Part shown: positions 53,803-62,959 of the stretch, piece after piece
Position numbering within the stretch: the stretch's first letter is position 1
Layout: every line of letters starts with the position of its first letter
Source: Marinirhabdus gelatinilytica
GTDB taxonomy: Bacteria; Bacteroidota; Bacteroidia; Flavobacteriales; Flavobacteriaceae
DNA length: 64,000 nt
Assembly (NCBI RefSeq): GCF_003353425.1
Contig: NZ_QRAO01000004.1
Location: 124,001 to 188,000, forward strand
Reading direction: 5' to 3'
Notes under the pieces: generated by a model
Told to the model about the DNA's origin: nothing
The model's database searches: none
Seen by the model: the letters and a program-made list of their open reading frames with translations, nothing else
Program-made: the position numbers and the translations under genes

Positions 53803-54629
53803 GAACTTATTATTGGACTCAAAGAAACGTTTCCCTATATAAATATTATAAGTATAAGTTCTTTAAGCCAGATCGGCTTATGTTTAGATTTGGGAATGCA
53901 GGTGACATATTTAATAAAGATCTACTTACCTATTTGTATCAAGAAAAACCCGTAAACATTAAAAATGAAGGCAACCGACTTTTACTTGTAGGCTCTATTG
54001 CCACAAAAATTAAAGAAGGAGATATTATAAATGGAATAGGCTGGAAAGGTAACGATATGAAAGACATGGAGGACCTATTGGCCTCATTAAAAGTTTATGG
54101 TGTAAGAGGGCCATTAACTAAATCTCTCTTTGAAAAATCCGGGACGGATCTATCTCAAATAAAATTTGAATACGATCCTGGATTACTCATAAAGGAAGTC
54201 TATAATTTAAACACTACCCAAAATACCGAAGAGCAAGTGGTCTTTCTACCCCATTATCAAGACAAGGCAGTTTATAAGGGAAAATTTCCCAAAAGCCTAA
54301 AAGTGATAGATATAGATAATAAGCCGAAAAAAATTGCCAAGGAAATTATGAAGGCAAAGGTGGTTTACTCCTCTTCACTCCACGGGATTATTTTCAGTCA
54401 CGCATTAGATAAGCCTTGTGTTTTTGTAGAGCCACAATCAAATGAACCTATATTTAAATACCGCGACTACTACCTGTCTGTAGGGCTTGAACAGCCCGAA
54501 CCTATAGCGAACATCTATGCTGCTAATTTTATAAAAGATAAACCAACCAAATTGACCAAAAAAATTGGAAGAGAAGATTTTTTTTTCCCTGGTAAAAAAC
54601 AATTAAAAGAAGAAGGAATTATTCTTTAA
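53793..54629 (+). CDS. Polysaccharide pyruvyl transferase family protein
   Basis: 278 residues. FGNAGDIFNKDLLTYL (about 32-47), LLLVGSIATKIKEGDIINGIGW, YGVRGPLTKSLFEK and VVYSSSLHGIIFSHAL are the ordered motifs of the PS_pyruv_trans family (GumL/CsaB fold). Such enzymes transfer enolpyruvate from PEP to form pyruvate ketals on sugars and add negative charge. Translationally coupled to the propeller gene. Confidence 0.85.
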   Translation: MALRTYYWTQRNVSLYKYYKYKFFKPDRLMFRFGNAGDIFNKDLLTYLYQEKPVNIKNEGNRLLLVGSIATKIKEGDIINGIGWKGNDMKDMEDLLASLKVYGVRGPLTKSLFEKSGTDLSQIKFEYDPGLLIKEVYNLNTTQNTEEQVVFLPHYQDKAVYKGKFPKSLKVIDIDNKPKKIAKEIMKAKVVYSSSLHGIIFSHALDKPCVFVEPQSNEPIFKYRDYYLSVGLEQPEPIANIYAANFIKDKPTKLTKKIGREDFFFPGKKQLKEEGIIL

Positions 54630-54707
54630 AAATAGAAAGGCTTTAAAAAACTGCAATTAAATTTTAAAACGAAAATAGTTTAAGTATAATAAACTATAGT
54701 GCTACAT

Positions 54708-55724
54708 ATGAGCAAAAACATATACTATATTAATCGCTATAACCTCCAAAAAAGGAAGGAAATACGTGAAAATACTGGCTATGAGCAGATCGTGAAATAC
54801 AGCAGTTTGTTTAAGCCCATTACTGGAAATGAATTGCTGGCCAAAATAGTATTGAAGGTTTTAAAATTAAAATTACCTAAAAACTATTTGAAAATTACCA
54901 TTAGCGAAGAGATTAAAGCACTTTTTATAGCTTTATTGACAGGAGCTCCTATCTTTTATTTATATGCAGATAAAGATGCTTTTTTATTACCTCTGCTGAA
55001 AAGAAAATTTGGTCTTAAGCAAGTAAAACTTTTCGGCACCCTCCATTGGCCCATAGAAACTAGTCAAAAATTTTCTTTTTATGAAAAAAATTTGATATTC
55101 CAGTTTGATGGAATTATAACTTTATCTTCATCATTGACCCTGCTGAATCATCCTAACCAAATTACTATTCCACATGGAATTAATATTAATTACTGGCAAG
55201 AAAATGATACTTTGAAGTTCAAGAACTTTTATCTTATAATAGGTGTTAGCAACAGGGATCATGAAAAGCAAATACAGCTCATAAAGCAAATTAAATACCT
55301 CGACAATACTGCAAGGTTTGTTGTTTTAATAGACAATAAAGTCATTTACAATCTATATGAAGGTCTACTTGATCTAGAAGTGATTAAAACAAGAATATCA
55401 GATGCAAAACTTAAGGAATTATACGTAAGATGTAAAGCAGTTATCTTGATCCAAAAATATTGCCTAGCATCTAACTTAGTCTTAGAGTGTATTGCCACTA
55501 CAACCCCAATAATTGCAAATAATGTTGGAGATATTGCAGAATATTTAGGCAAGAGGTACCCCTTGTTTCTATCTCAAGACAATCAACCCAACAACTTAGA
55601 AAAATTTATATTTGATAATGAAAACTATAGACGGAAGATTTTAGAATACTTATCAGGACTGAGGGACACATTTAATTGGCCCAGTATTGTAAATAATACA
55701 GTAAAATTTATAAATAATAGCTAA
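54708..55724 (+). CDS. Glycosyltransferase, GT-B fold, GT4-like
   Basis: 338 residues from ATG 54708; a GTG at 54699 would add three residues. GTLHWPIE near 109, IPHGININYW (about 151-160), then the C-terminal nucleotide-sugar domain with LELYVRCKAVILIQKYCLASNLVLECIATTTPIIANNVGDIAEYLG (in parts), where the ExxxxxTPII pattern replaces the usual EAMAxGxPVI. Distant GT4-type enzyme; donor and acceptor unknown. Confidence 0.7.
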   Translation: MSKNIYYINRYNLQKRKEIRENTGYEQIVKYSSLFKPITGNELLAKIVLKVLKLKLPKNYLKITISEEIKALFIALLTGAPIFYLYADKDAFLLPLLKRKFGLKQVKLFGTLHWPIETSQKFSFYEKNLIFQFDGIITLSSSLTLLNHPNQITIPHGININYWQENDTLKFKNFYLIIGVSNRDHEKQIQLIKQIKYLDNTARFVVLIDNKVIYNLYEGLLDLEVIKTRISDAKLKELYVRCKAVILIQKYCLASNLVLECIATTTPIIANNVGDIAEYLGKRYPLFLSQDNQPNNLEKFIFDNENYRRKILEYLSGLRDTFNWPSIVNNTVKFINNS

Positions 55725-56474
55725 ATGGGCAATAAACTCACGACCCAAGACTATTGGGAAGCATACTACAGTAAGGGTACTGTTAACCAAAGAAACATTA
55801 TAAATGTTTGCTCATACTACGATCATTATTGGAATAGTTTTATAGATAAGAACAAACAGAAACAAACAATTATAGAAATTGGGGGTTACCCAGGAAGGTA
55901 TTTGGCCTATTTAGCCTCCAGATATAATTTGGCACCAACTTCTTTAGACTATAACTCAGACACCGATAAAATCAAAGAAATGTTTGAGGTTATGGAGGTG
56001 AAAAACTTTACTATTCTTCAAAAAGATTTTACAGTCTATACTCCTGAAATATCGTACGATTATGTACTTTCAAACGGCTTTATAGAACACTTTAATAATT
56101 TCGAAGAAATTTTAGACCTTCATGTTAAATACATGAAAAAAAACGGAAAACTATATGTTATGATACCCAATATGAAAGGATATGTATATTTTTATAAATA
56201 TTTAGTAGATCGTCGCAACCTTAAAATTCACAATCTAAAATCTATGCGGAAAAGAGTATTCAAGAATTTTGCAGAAAGAAATGATCTCATAATAGGAAAA
56301 TTAGAATATTTCGGGGACTTTCCACACGCAGTGCACCAAAAACTGAATCCTATTCAAAAAATTATATGCAAAATACATAGATTTTTGTTTAAAAGGTTTT
56401 TAAATAAAATATTGAATAAATATCCATCACCCTATTTTTCTAGTGGTATTGTGGCTATTTTTGAAAAAAAATAA
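55725..56474 (+). CDS. Class I SAM-dependent methyltransferase
   Basis: 249 residues, starting directly after the preceding stop. TIIEIGGYPGRYLAYLASRY is motif I (about 47-66), SYDYVLSNGFIEHFNNFEEIL and NGKLYVMIPNMKGY the following motifs of Methyltransf_11/23 type. Probably methylates a sugar of the glycan; substrate unknown. Confidence 0.8.
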   Translation: MGNKLTTQDYWEAYYSKGTVNQRNIINVCSYYDHYWNSFIDKNKQKQTIIEIGGYPGRYLAYLASRYNLAPTSLDYNSDTDKIKEMFEVMEVKNFTILQKDFTVYTPEISYDYVLSNGFIEHFNNFEEILDLHVKYMKKNGKLYVMIPNMKGYVYFYKYLVDRRNLKIHNLKSMRKRVFKNFAERNDLIIGKLEYFGDFPHAVHQKLNPIQKIICKIHRFLFKRFLNKILNKYPSPYFSSGIVAIFEKK

Positions 56475-56477
56475 TCT

Positions 56478-58328
56478 ATGTGCGGATTTTTAGGAGAATT
56501 CTGTTTTCAAGATACACCTACCACGGAGACAACAGTGTTCAAAAATCTATTGCGCTTGTCACAGCATAGGGGACCAGATCATTCTCAAGTTAATTGTGAA
56601 GAAACATTTCAATTGGGATTTAATAGATTGGCTGTCATAGATATAACCGAGGCCGGAAATCAACCTAAAATTAGTCCTTCCAACCGTTACCACATTGTTT
56701 TTAATGGAGAGATATATAACTATCAATCGCTTAAAAAAAAATATAAATTAAAAAACTTATCGAGTACTTCAGATACTGAAGTGATACTACATTTATTAGA
56801 TTCCATAGGTGTTTCAAGTACTATAGAATTGCTTAATGGAATGTTTGCTTTAGCCATTGTAGACGTTTGCAAAGAGAGTGTTTTCTTGGCTAGAGATTTT
56901 GCGGGAATAAAACCGCATTTTTATGGTATTTGTGATAAAGGGTTGGTTTTTGCGTCACAATTTGACCAGATTTTCAAACACCCTTTCTTTTCTGGCAACT
57001 TAACTCTTAATGTATCTACAGTAAAAGAATACTTTGGTTTGGGTTATATGCCATCACCAAATACGATTTATAATAAAATTCATCAAATAAATCCGGGCGA
57101 ATTTCTTGAGATTACCAAAAAAGGAAAAATAAATCGTTCAAGCTACTGTGTTTTAAGCAAACAAAAAGTGTCTAAAATAGATGAAACTTCAGAAGATAAT
57201 TCAGAAATTTACAATAAACTCCTTGAAGATGTTGTAGCTCGACAAATGGTTAGTGACGTACCTTTAGCTAGTTTTCTTAGTGGAGGTATAGACAGCCCAC
57301 TCGTTTCTGCTGTTGCCCATAACCAAAGCAAGAATTTAAAAGCCTATACAGTAGGCGTAGACGACCTACGTTTTGACGAAAGCGAGAAAGCAAAACAATA
57401 TGCCAACATACTGGGTGTAAAGCAGCAATCAATACGTATAAGTGAGGATGAAATTATAGGTCATATAGATGAGCATTTCAAATTTTATTCCGAACCGTTT
57501 GGAGATTATTCTAGTATTCCTACGTACTTAATTTGTAAAAAAGCTAAAATAGAAAATACCGTTATGTTATCTGGTGATGGCGGAGATGAGCTTTTCTTTG
57601 GTTATCAACGAATGCTTCAAACATTAAAAAACCGAAATTGGTTTAAAGTTCCATTTAGACTACGCAAACAATTGATAAGGCTATCAAATAAAATTGGTTT
57701 TACAGGAACTTTTGGGCCATACTATTATAAAACAATGGGTGATTGGATATTGGCAAGGCATCACCAAATTTTTCCAAACGAACTCGAAAAAATGTTCCCT
57801 AAAATAAATTTAACTAATGCCACTAACTCGCTTTACAGGAATAATAGCATAGCTTCAAAAAAAGACCTTTTACATTGGTTACGATGGAACGAGTTCTATG
57901 GACACATGCAACGCGTTCTAATAAAGGTGGACCGTGCAAGTATGGGCAATAGCCTCGAGGTTCGTGTTCCTTTTTTAGATAAAGAGAGTATAGATTTTTC
58001 TTGGAAGTATTTTCCTCTTTCATTTAATGATTCGGATGATTTAAAATCAATTCTAAAGAAATGCCTTCAGGTTTTTATCCCAAGAAAAATAATACAAACT
58101 AGCAAAAAAGGATTTACTGTACCTATTGATACTTGGCTTAAAGGTGTATTGAGAGAAGATTTAGAAAAAACTGTTTTAGAAACCCCTTTCTATGGTAGCG
58201 AAACTATAAATGTAAGTGAAGTCAGAAAATTTGTCACTAATTATTTAAATGGTAAACATAATGCTGCATGGGGAGTTTGGCATATATATGCCTGGCAAAA
58301 ATGGGCATCTATTCACGTTTCCGATTAG
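56478..58328 (+). CDS. asnB: Asparagine synthase (glutamine-hydrolysing) homologue of a glycan locus
   Basis: 616 residues, full length. MCGFLGEF gives the catalytic Cys2 of the glutaminase domain (about 1-210), with LGFNRLAVID and FNGEIYNY. The synthase domain carries the ATP PP-loop FLSGGIDSP (about 266-274) and VMLSGDGGDELFFGY. In O-antigen and capsule loci such paralogues amidate the carboxyl of uronic acids. The UDP-HexNAc-uronic acid genes in this locus fit that role, but ordinary asparagine synthesis cannot be excluded. Last gene of the AT-rich block. Confidence 0.88.
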   Translation: MCGFLGEFCFQDTPTTETTVFKNLLRLSQHRGPDHSQVNCEETFQLGFNRLAVIDITEAGNQPKISPSNRYHIVFNGEIYNYQSLKKKYKLKNLSSTSDTEVILHLLDSIGVSSTIELLNGMFALAIVDVCKESVFLARDFAGIKPHFYGICDKGLVFASQFDQIFKHPFFSGNLTLNVSTVKEYFGLGYMPSPNTIYNKIHQINPGEFLEITKKGKINRSSYCVLSKQKVSKIDETSEDNSEIYNKLLEDVVARQMVSDVPLASFLSGGIDSPLVSAVAHNQSKNLKAYTVGVDDLRFDESEKAKQYANILGVKQQSIRISEDEIIGHIDEHFKFYSEPFGDYSSIPTYLICKKAKIENTVMLSGDGGDELFFGYQRMLQTLKNRNWFKVPFRLRKQLIRLSNKIGFTGTFGPYYYKTMGDWILARHHQIFPNELEKMFPKINLTNATNSLYRNNSIASKKDLLHWLRWNEFYGHMQRVLIKVDRASMGNSLEVRVPFLDKESIDFSWKYFPLSFNDSDDLKSILKKCLQVFIPRKIIQTSKKGFTVPIDTWLKGVLREDLEKTVLETPFYGSETINVSEVRKFVTNYLNGKHNAAWGVWHIYAWQKWASIHVSD

Positions 58329-58335
58329 ATAAACA

Positions 58336-58446
58336 ATGTATATTTTGAATTTTAAAGTAAATGATGACCCTACGTATTATGAAAACCAAAAACTAAATAA
58401 AATAGAAAAGTCATCTTATTCATATTATCTAACAACTATGACATAA
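58336..58446 (+). other. Short open frame in a decayed AT-rich stretch
   Basis: An ATG opens 36 codons (MYILNFKVNDDPTYYENQ at the start) to a TAA. The flanking 58329-58557 gap is very AT-rich and codes for nothing else longer than a few residues. It may be a remnant of a lost gene at the right edge of the block, or chance. Confidence 0.2.
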
Positions 58447-58557
58447 AATTATTTTCTTATTATATACATAGGATACATAAAAGAGTCCATCAATATGACT
58501 AAGGCATATCTTAATGCAGGATGGGAAATCTAAATTGAGAAAAAATAAAACTTTGTC

Positions 58558-59415
58558 TTGAATACATTAGTTAGTATTATCTTACCCAACTACAATCATG
58601 CTGCCTTTTTGCAGGAACGGTTGGACAGCATCTATAACCAGAGCTATAGAAATTTTGAGGTGCTAATTTTGGACGATGCCTCTACCGATACAAGTCTGGA
58701 GCTGCTCACCGTGTACAAAGACCACCCCAAGACAGCTCATTTTATACTGAACAAGAAAAACACAGGCTCCCCCTTTAAACAATGGGAAAAGGGATTGCAA
58801 CTGGCACAGGGAGACTATGTCTGGATTGCAGAAAGTGATGATGCCTGCGCGCTCAATTTCTTAGAGACCCAAATAGCACATCTAGAACAAGCTAGTGTTG
58901 CCGTTGCCCAAACAAAAACATTTAATACTACGGGTGTGCAAAAGGAAATACCGCATCCCGTGTTTATGGAACATACTGAAACAATACTCACCAATGACTC
59001 CTTATTGTATTGCCCCATCCTTAATGTTAGTGCCACGGTTTTTAAAGCACTTCCTAAAGAAGATGTCGAGGGCTTTACATTTACCGAATACAGTTTAATA
59101 GGGGACCGGGTTTTTTATTATGAGGCCTTCCAGGGAAAGCGTATTGTAAAGAATGAACACACCACCAGTTATTTTAGGCAAGAGGGGACCGGGGTGTCCA
59201 ATCTGGCACAAAAGGGGATACACTATCTTTCAAACTACTTTAGGCAACACGTATCCTTTATAAACTATGTTTCAGATACTGAAACGCTCGATTCAGCTGT
59301 AAGAAAAGCCTATATAGATCGTTTTTTTGCAAGGGTGCGTGATAGATTGTCCAGAAATCAAAAGATGTCCTTTACGTATGCTAAAATACTATGGCTTTAT
59401 TATAGGAGTCGCTAA
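58558..59415 (+). CDS. Glycosyltransferase family 2
   Basis: 285 residues from a TTG start. VSIILPNYNHAAFLQERLDS (about 5-24), ILDDASTDTSLE and WIAESDDACAL (DxD-like) are GT2 motifs. Base composition is back to the background of the flanking chromosome. Converges with the sulfotransferase gene with a 5-base gap. Confidence 0.88.
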   Translation: MNTLVSIILPNYNHAAFLQERLDSIYNQSYRNFEVLILDDASTDTSLELLTVYKDHPKTAHFILNKKNTGSPFKQWEKGLQLAQGDYVWIAESDDACALNFLETQIAHLEQASVAVAQTKTFNTTGVQKEIPHPVFMEHTETILTNDSLLYCPILNVSATVFKALPKEDVEGFTFTEYSLIGDRVFYYEAFQGKRIVKNEHTTSYFRQEGTGVSNLAQKGIHYLSNYFRQHVSFINYVSDTETLDSAVRKAYIDRFFARVRDRLSRNQKMSFTYAKILWLYYRSR

Positions 59416-59420
59416 AAGGG

Positions 59421-60317
59421 TTACCAATCCTCTTCAGTATAAAAGTGGGGCCAAATAGGCTGAGTGCCTTCTTTAATGCGTTCTATCTCTTCTGGCTCTA
59501 AACGGGTTTTCCAAGTTGAGATATTTTGTTTTGAATCCCTTTGCCGTTCCTTGGGTCCCTTGCCCGTAGTGGTTTCAATTATTTTAGCGTGCATTTTGTT
59601 CGAATATTCAATATCCAGGAAATCGCAAAGCTTTTTAAACTCAACAACCGGTTGGGTGGAAAGATCCTCATGTCTCAAAAAGTACCAACCCGGTAAGTTC
59701 TCAGATCCACGCTTTAGCACGTAATGGTTCAGGATGTTCCATAGCACTATTCCTTGGGCTACAATATCTTTTTTAGTTGTGGCGAATTCTTCGATCTCAG
59801 AAGCAAAAGAGGAAAGTTCCCGTTCCATCAAAAGGGGTTGTGATTGGAAATTAGTAAAATCGAATTGCCAATCCTTTACCTTCAAACTTGCTATAAAAGC
59901 TGCTGGGTGACGAACCAATACCACAACCTTACTATCCATCTTTTCCTGGAACCATGGTGCCGAAAAAAGCAATAGCGGATCTTTAAAAAGGGTACGGTGT
60001 GTAACACGGTTTTTTATGTCGCCCAAGGCGTAATAATAACCCTTTAAGGAATTTGCTTTTGTCAAGGAAGTAAAGAGGTGCTTGGGTTGTAGGGAGGTGA
60101 ACTTTTTAAGGTAGTTGTGTACTTGGTCTTGTTCGTGGGCAGGGGAATGGACCGACACATATTTGTACCATTGCGTGAAGGGTTGTTTGTATCTAGATAT
60201 GGCAACATTAAACGGTTCTTGTACATAACGTAGCTCTGTGGCCGTGGCCAAGACTTTCCCCGTCCAAGTAGTACCAGACCTATGCGCTCCTGTAATGAGA
60301 ATATTATTGTGCTCCAC
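59421..60317 (-). CDS. PAPS-dependent sulfotransferase family protein
   Basis: 298 residues from GTG 60317. ILITGAHRSGTTWTGKVL (about 6-23) is the 5'-phosphosulfate P-loop and VVVLVRHPAAFIASL (about 130-144) the 3'-phosphate motif RxPxxxxxS. WYFLRHEDLSTQPVVEFKKLCDFLDIEY (in parts) is the usual C-terminal pattern. It lies on the opposite strand from the rest of the locus. Predicted to sulfate a sugar or lipid in the cytoplasm. Confidence 0.85.
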   Translation of the reverse strand: MEHNNILITGAHRSGTTWTGKVLATATELRYVQEPFNVAISRYKQPFTQWYKYVSVHSPAHEQDQVHNYLKKFTSLQPKHLFTSLTKANSLKGYYYALGDIKNRVTHRTLFKDPLLLFSAPWFQEKMDSKVVVLVRHPAAFIASLKVKDWQFDFTNFQSQPLLMERELSSFASEIEEFATTKKDIVAQGIVLWNILNHYVLKRGSENLPGWYFLRHEDLSTQPVVEFKKLCDFLDIEYSNKMHAKIIETTTGKGPKERQRDSKQNISTWKTRLEPEEIERIKEGTQPIWPHFYTEEDW

Positions 60318-60429
60318 CTGTATGGAATAATTTAAGGCAAGGTACTATAGTTTTTTATAAAACAAGCTGAAAATATATAGCCAGCCCCAATTTTTTTTCC
60401 ACCTTTGTATAAACGATGGTAGTACCACT

Positions 60430-61434
60430 ATGAGAGTAGCATTAGTTCTTACCGTAAAGAATGAAGAACGGTTGTTGAGGCAAAATTTATTGTACCACCG
60501 GGCACTAGGGGCCGAACATATTTTCGTGTATTTTGATGGTACTACCGATGGGGGAAAAGCCGCTATTTCAGATTTGGATTTTGTGACCCTCCAAGATTCG
60601 GTTTCTCCAGAAAAATACGAGCACTTAACCTATCTGGAAAAATTCACTTCCCAAGCAGATGAGCATCATACGGCACGCCAATGCCTGAACACTTTTGATG
60701 CGCAGCAAGAATGTAAAGCAATGGGTATAAGCTGGTTGGTTTCACTGGATGCAGACGAACTGGTTTGTCCAAATACTACAGAGATTATTGGTTTGCCCCA
60801 GTTTTTTGATACTATTCCCCCCCAAGTGGAGATTGTTTATTTGCAAACCCGCGAATTCTTGCAGCATAAGATCTCTATACACAATGTTTTTTCCGAAGGG
60901 ACACTCTTTAAGACAACTCCTACGTATCGTAGCAGGTTCAAAAATATCACCAAGCAACTTGATAACCCTTTTACGGGACAACAGCAAAAATTTCCCTATT
61001 GGTATGGGCAAACTATGGGAAAGGGAGCCATACGCATTGGAAAGGATGTTATTCCCCACAACGTGCACCGTTACAAAAAAGTGGATGGTTTACAAGTAAC
61101 ATCGGTTAAGGCTGGGCTGGTATTACATTATCACGCTTATGATGCGGCAGACTTTATCAAGAAATTCACAAATTTTTCTGAACATCCAGATACCTTTTTA
61201 AGCGGGAACAGTGTAGAAAGCATAAAACTGTTGTTGCGTGATGTGGTGAACAAAAGCGGTAAGACCGAAACCGAACTAAAAACATACTTTGAAAATAATC
61301 TTATGTTCTCCCGAACAGAGGTTACGGCACTATTGAAGAATAAGTATTTGTGGCTTTTATCCAGAGATCCAGCTCCCTTGGAAGAAATCACCTCCGTGCA
61401 ACAAGTCTTTCAACAAAAAATAAAGGCCCATTGA
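60430..61434 (+). CDS. Glycosyltransferase family 2-like (Glyco_tranf_2_4/GT92-like)
   Basis: 334 residues. MRVALVLTVKNEERLLRQNLLYHRALGAEHIFVYFDGTTDG (in parts) and WLVSLDADELVCP, with a DxD, match the Glyco_tranf_2_4 group, where the opening VKNE and the late H...Y patterns are typical. No membrane helix. Its stop overlaps the TTG start of the next gene (TTGA at 61431-61434). Confidence 0.8.
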   Translation: MRVALVLTVKNEERLLRQNLLYHRALGAEHIFVYFDGTTDGGKAAISDLDFVTLQDSVSPEKYEHLTYLEKFTSQADEHHTARQCLNTFDAQQECKAMGISWLVSLDADELVCPNTTEIIGLPQFFDTIPPQVEIVYLQTREFLQHKISIHNVFSEGTLFKTTPTYRSRFKNITKQLDNPFTGQQQKFPYWYGQTMGKGAIRIGKDVIPHNVHRYKKVDGLQVTSVKAGLVLHYHAYDAADFIKKFTNFSEHPDTFLSGNSVESIKLLLRDVVNKSGKTETELKTYFENNLMFSRTEVTALLKNKYLWLLSRDPAPLEEITSVQQVFQQKIKAH

Positions 61435-62621
61435 AACCACGGTTGCACATAGCGATTTTTGACGGTAGTTTTAAGACCACTTCCTTTATCAACAGGCTTA
61501 TTGGGGGACTTTCTGAAAAGCATGAAATCTCGGTTTTAGGGTTCAATGAGGACATACAGCAAAAAATACCGAGGGTTCAATACATTGCCTTGGGAAGTAG
61601 TGCCAATACAATGAGATTGCTTTGGCTAAGTTTGGGATACGCTTTTAAAGTACTTTTCCAGCGAGGCGATTTCAATAGGTTTTTATCATATATGCGTTTG
61701 CTTTTCGGTCTTAAAAAGCGAGAGCTCCAGCAGTATAATCTAGATACGGCCCTACGGCTGTTACAGCCTGATATTTTTCACGTGCAATGGCCATCGTTAC
61801 TGCCGTGGTGTGAATCGGTTTTAAGAGATAAAAGAATCAAAGTGGTTTTGAGTCAGCGAGGCTATCAAAATAATATCCGTCCCTTTGTGGATGCTGAAAA
61901 CTTTGCCTACCTCCAAAACATATATCCCAAGATAGATGGGTTCCATTCCGTTTCAAAGGCGATGGTGGCAGTAAGCAACAAAATGTACGATAGTCCTAAC
62001 AAAATAGATAGGGTAATCTACTCCGGGTTCGATTTTGAAGCACTTCCTTTTATGGAAAATTATAACAAAAATATGCCATTGCGGCTCCTTTCGGTTGGTA
62101 GGCCCCACTGGGTGAAGGGATATTCGTATGTGTTGGAAGCGTGTTCTGTTTTAAAGCAAAAAGGAATTCAGTTTACATATACTATTATTGGAGGGCAAGG
62201 AAATGAAGAGCTACAATACAGGATAAATAGTTTAGCATTAAATACTGAAATACTATTGACCGGTAAAATCTCCCAAGAAAAAGTATATGGAACTATGGTT
62301 TCCAGCGATGTATTGGTGTTTCCTTCCATAAAAGAAGGACTTCCCAACGTAGTCGTTGAAGCCATGGCAACAGGCCTCCCCGTTATTGCGACAGATTGCG
62401 GTGGGGTATCAGAATTGATTGAGGAAACTACCGGTAGTTTGGTTCCTACCCGGGATGCCGCTGCCATTGCCGAGGCCGTGGTAGCTTTCGCTGAAAAACC
62501 CTTGGAAGTCATTAACGAACAACGAAAAAACGCCCGAAACAAAGTGATGGCCCAGCACGGTGCTGAAAAGATGGTTGCAGCTATGGAAGCATTGTATGAT
62601 GAGGTGCTTAGTAAGGATTGA
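61431..62621 (+). CDS. Glycosyltransferase family 4
   Basis: 396 residues from TTG 61431, which overlaps the preceding stop as TTGA; the frame is open to 61350 but the extra residues read over the other gene. GT-B fold: HVQWPSLLP and GFDFEALP-like hinge, then LLSVGRPHWVKGYSYVLEAC, DVLVFPSIKEGLPNVVVEAMATGLPVIATDCGGVSEL (in parts), the EX7E motif of GT4 retaining enzymes. Adds a sugar to the growing repeat unit. Confidence 0.9.
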   Translation: MKPRLHIAIFDGSFKTTSFINRLIGGLSEKHEISVLGFNEDIQQKIPRVQYIALGSSANTMRLLWLSLGYAFKVLFQRGDFNRFLSYMRLLFGLKKRELQQYNLDTALRLLQPDIFHVQWPSLLPWCESVLRDKRIKVVLSQRGYQNNIRPFVDAENFAYLQNIYPKIDGFHSVSKAMVAVSNKMYDSPNKIDRVIYSGFDFEALPFMENYNKNMPLRLLSVGRPHWVKGYSYVLEACSVLKQKGIQFTYTIIGGQGNEELQYRINSLALNTEILLTGKISQEKVYGTMVSSDVLVFPSIKEGLPNVVVEAMATGLPVIATDCGGVSELIEETTGSLVPTRDAAAIAEAVVAFAEKPLEVINEQRKNARNKVMAQHGAEKMVAAMEALYDEVLSKD

Positions 62622-62623
62622 AT

Positions 62624-62695
62624 CCCCCTTAGACCTGCCTCCCTTGTCATCGACGAGCGACGCTAGAAGCGAGAGAATGGCACAAGGAGGGGAGG
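62624..62695. repeat. GC-rich palindromic element A
   Basis: Starts CCCCCTTAGACCTGCCTCCC and ends ACAAGGAGGGGAGG, which can pair with it; the middle holds CGACGAGCGACGC and GCGAGAGAATGGCA. First of three related elements in the 338-bp gap 62622-62959, which has no gene. Confidence 0.65.
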
Positions 62696-62738
62696 TACAA
62701 TGTTACATTGATTTCTAAATTCAACTTGGGCTGTAGCA

Positions 62739-62765
62739 CCCCTAAGGTCCCCCCCTCAAGGGGGC
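62739..62765. repeat. GC-rich palindromic element, middle copy
   Basis: CCCCTAAGGTCCCCCC followed by CTCAAGGGGGC; CCCCCT and AGGGGG pair around CA. A fragment TAAGGTCCCCCC-like also occurs at 14087-14099 beside the DUF1853 gene. Confidence 0.55.
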
Positions 62766-62845
62766 AATCATTCGGCTGCGCTCACTACTTTCAGTCAAAA
62801 CATATTTTAACTTTAAATAATCCTCAAGGGCACAATTGGATAATT

Positions 62846-62905
62846 CCCCCTCGATTTGCCTCCGACGAATGAGGCACGAGTGAGAGGAAGGCATAAGAAG
62901 GGGGG
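62846..62905. repeat. GC-rich palindromic element B
   Basis: CCCCCTCGATTTGCCTCC, then GACGAATGAGGCACGAG, GAGAGGAAGGCATAAGAAG and GGGGG. It shares the order CCCCCT, GCCT, GACGA, CGAG, GAGAG, GGCA, AAG, GGGG with element A, so both belong to one family. Confidence 0.65.
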
Positions 62906-62959
62906 TGTTTTCCACCATCTAAAATTACTATATTTAACCCAACCAAATCAACAGCAACC

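Noticed and set aside
50750-58557. Prophage or integrative element as source of the AT-rich block
   Set aside because: No integrase, transposase, attachment repeat or tRNA was seen at either edge; all genes fit glycan synthesis.
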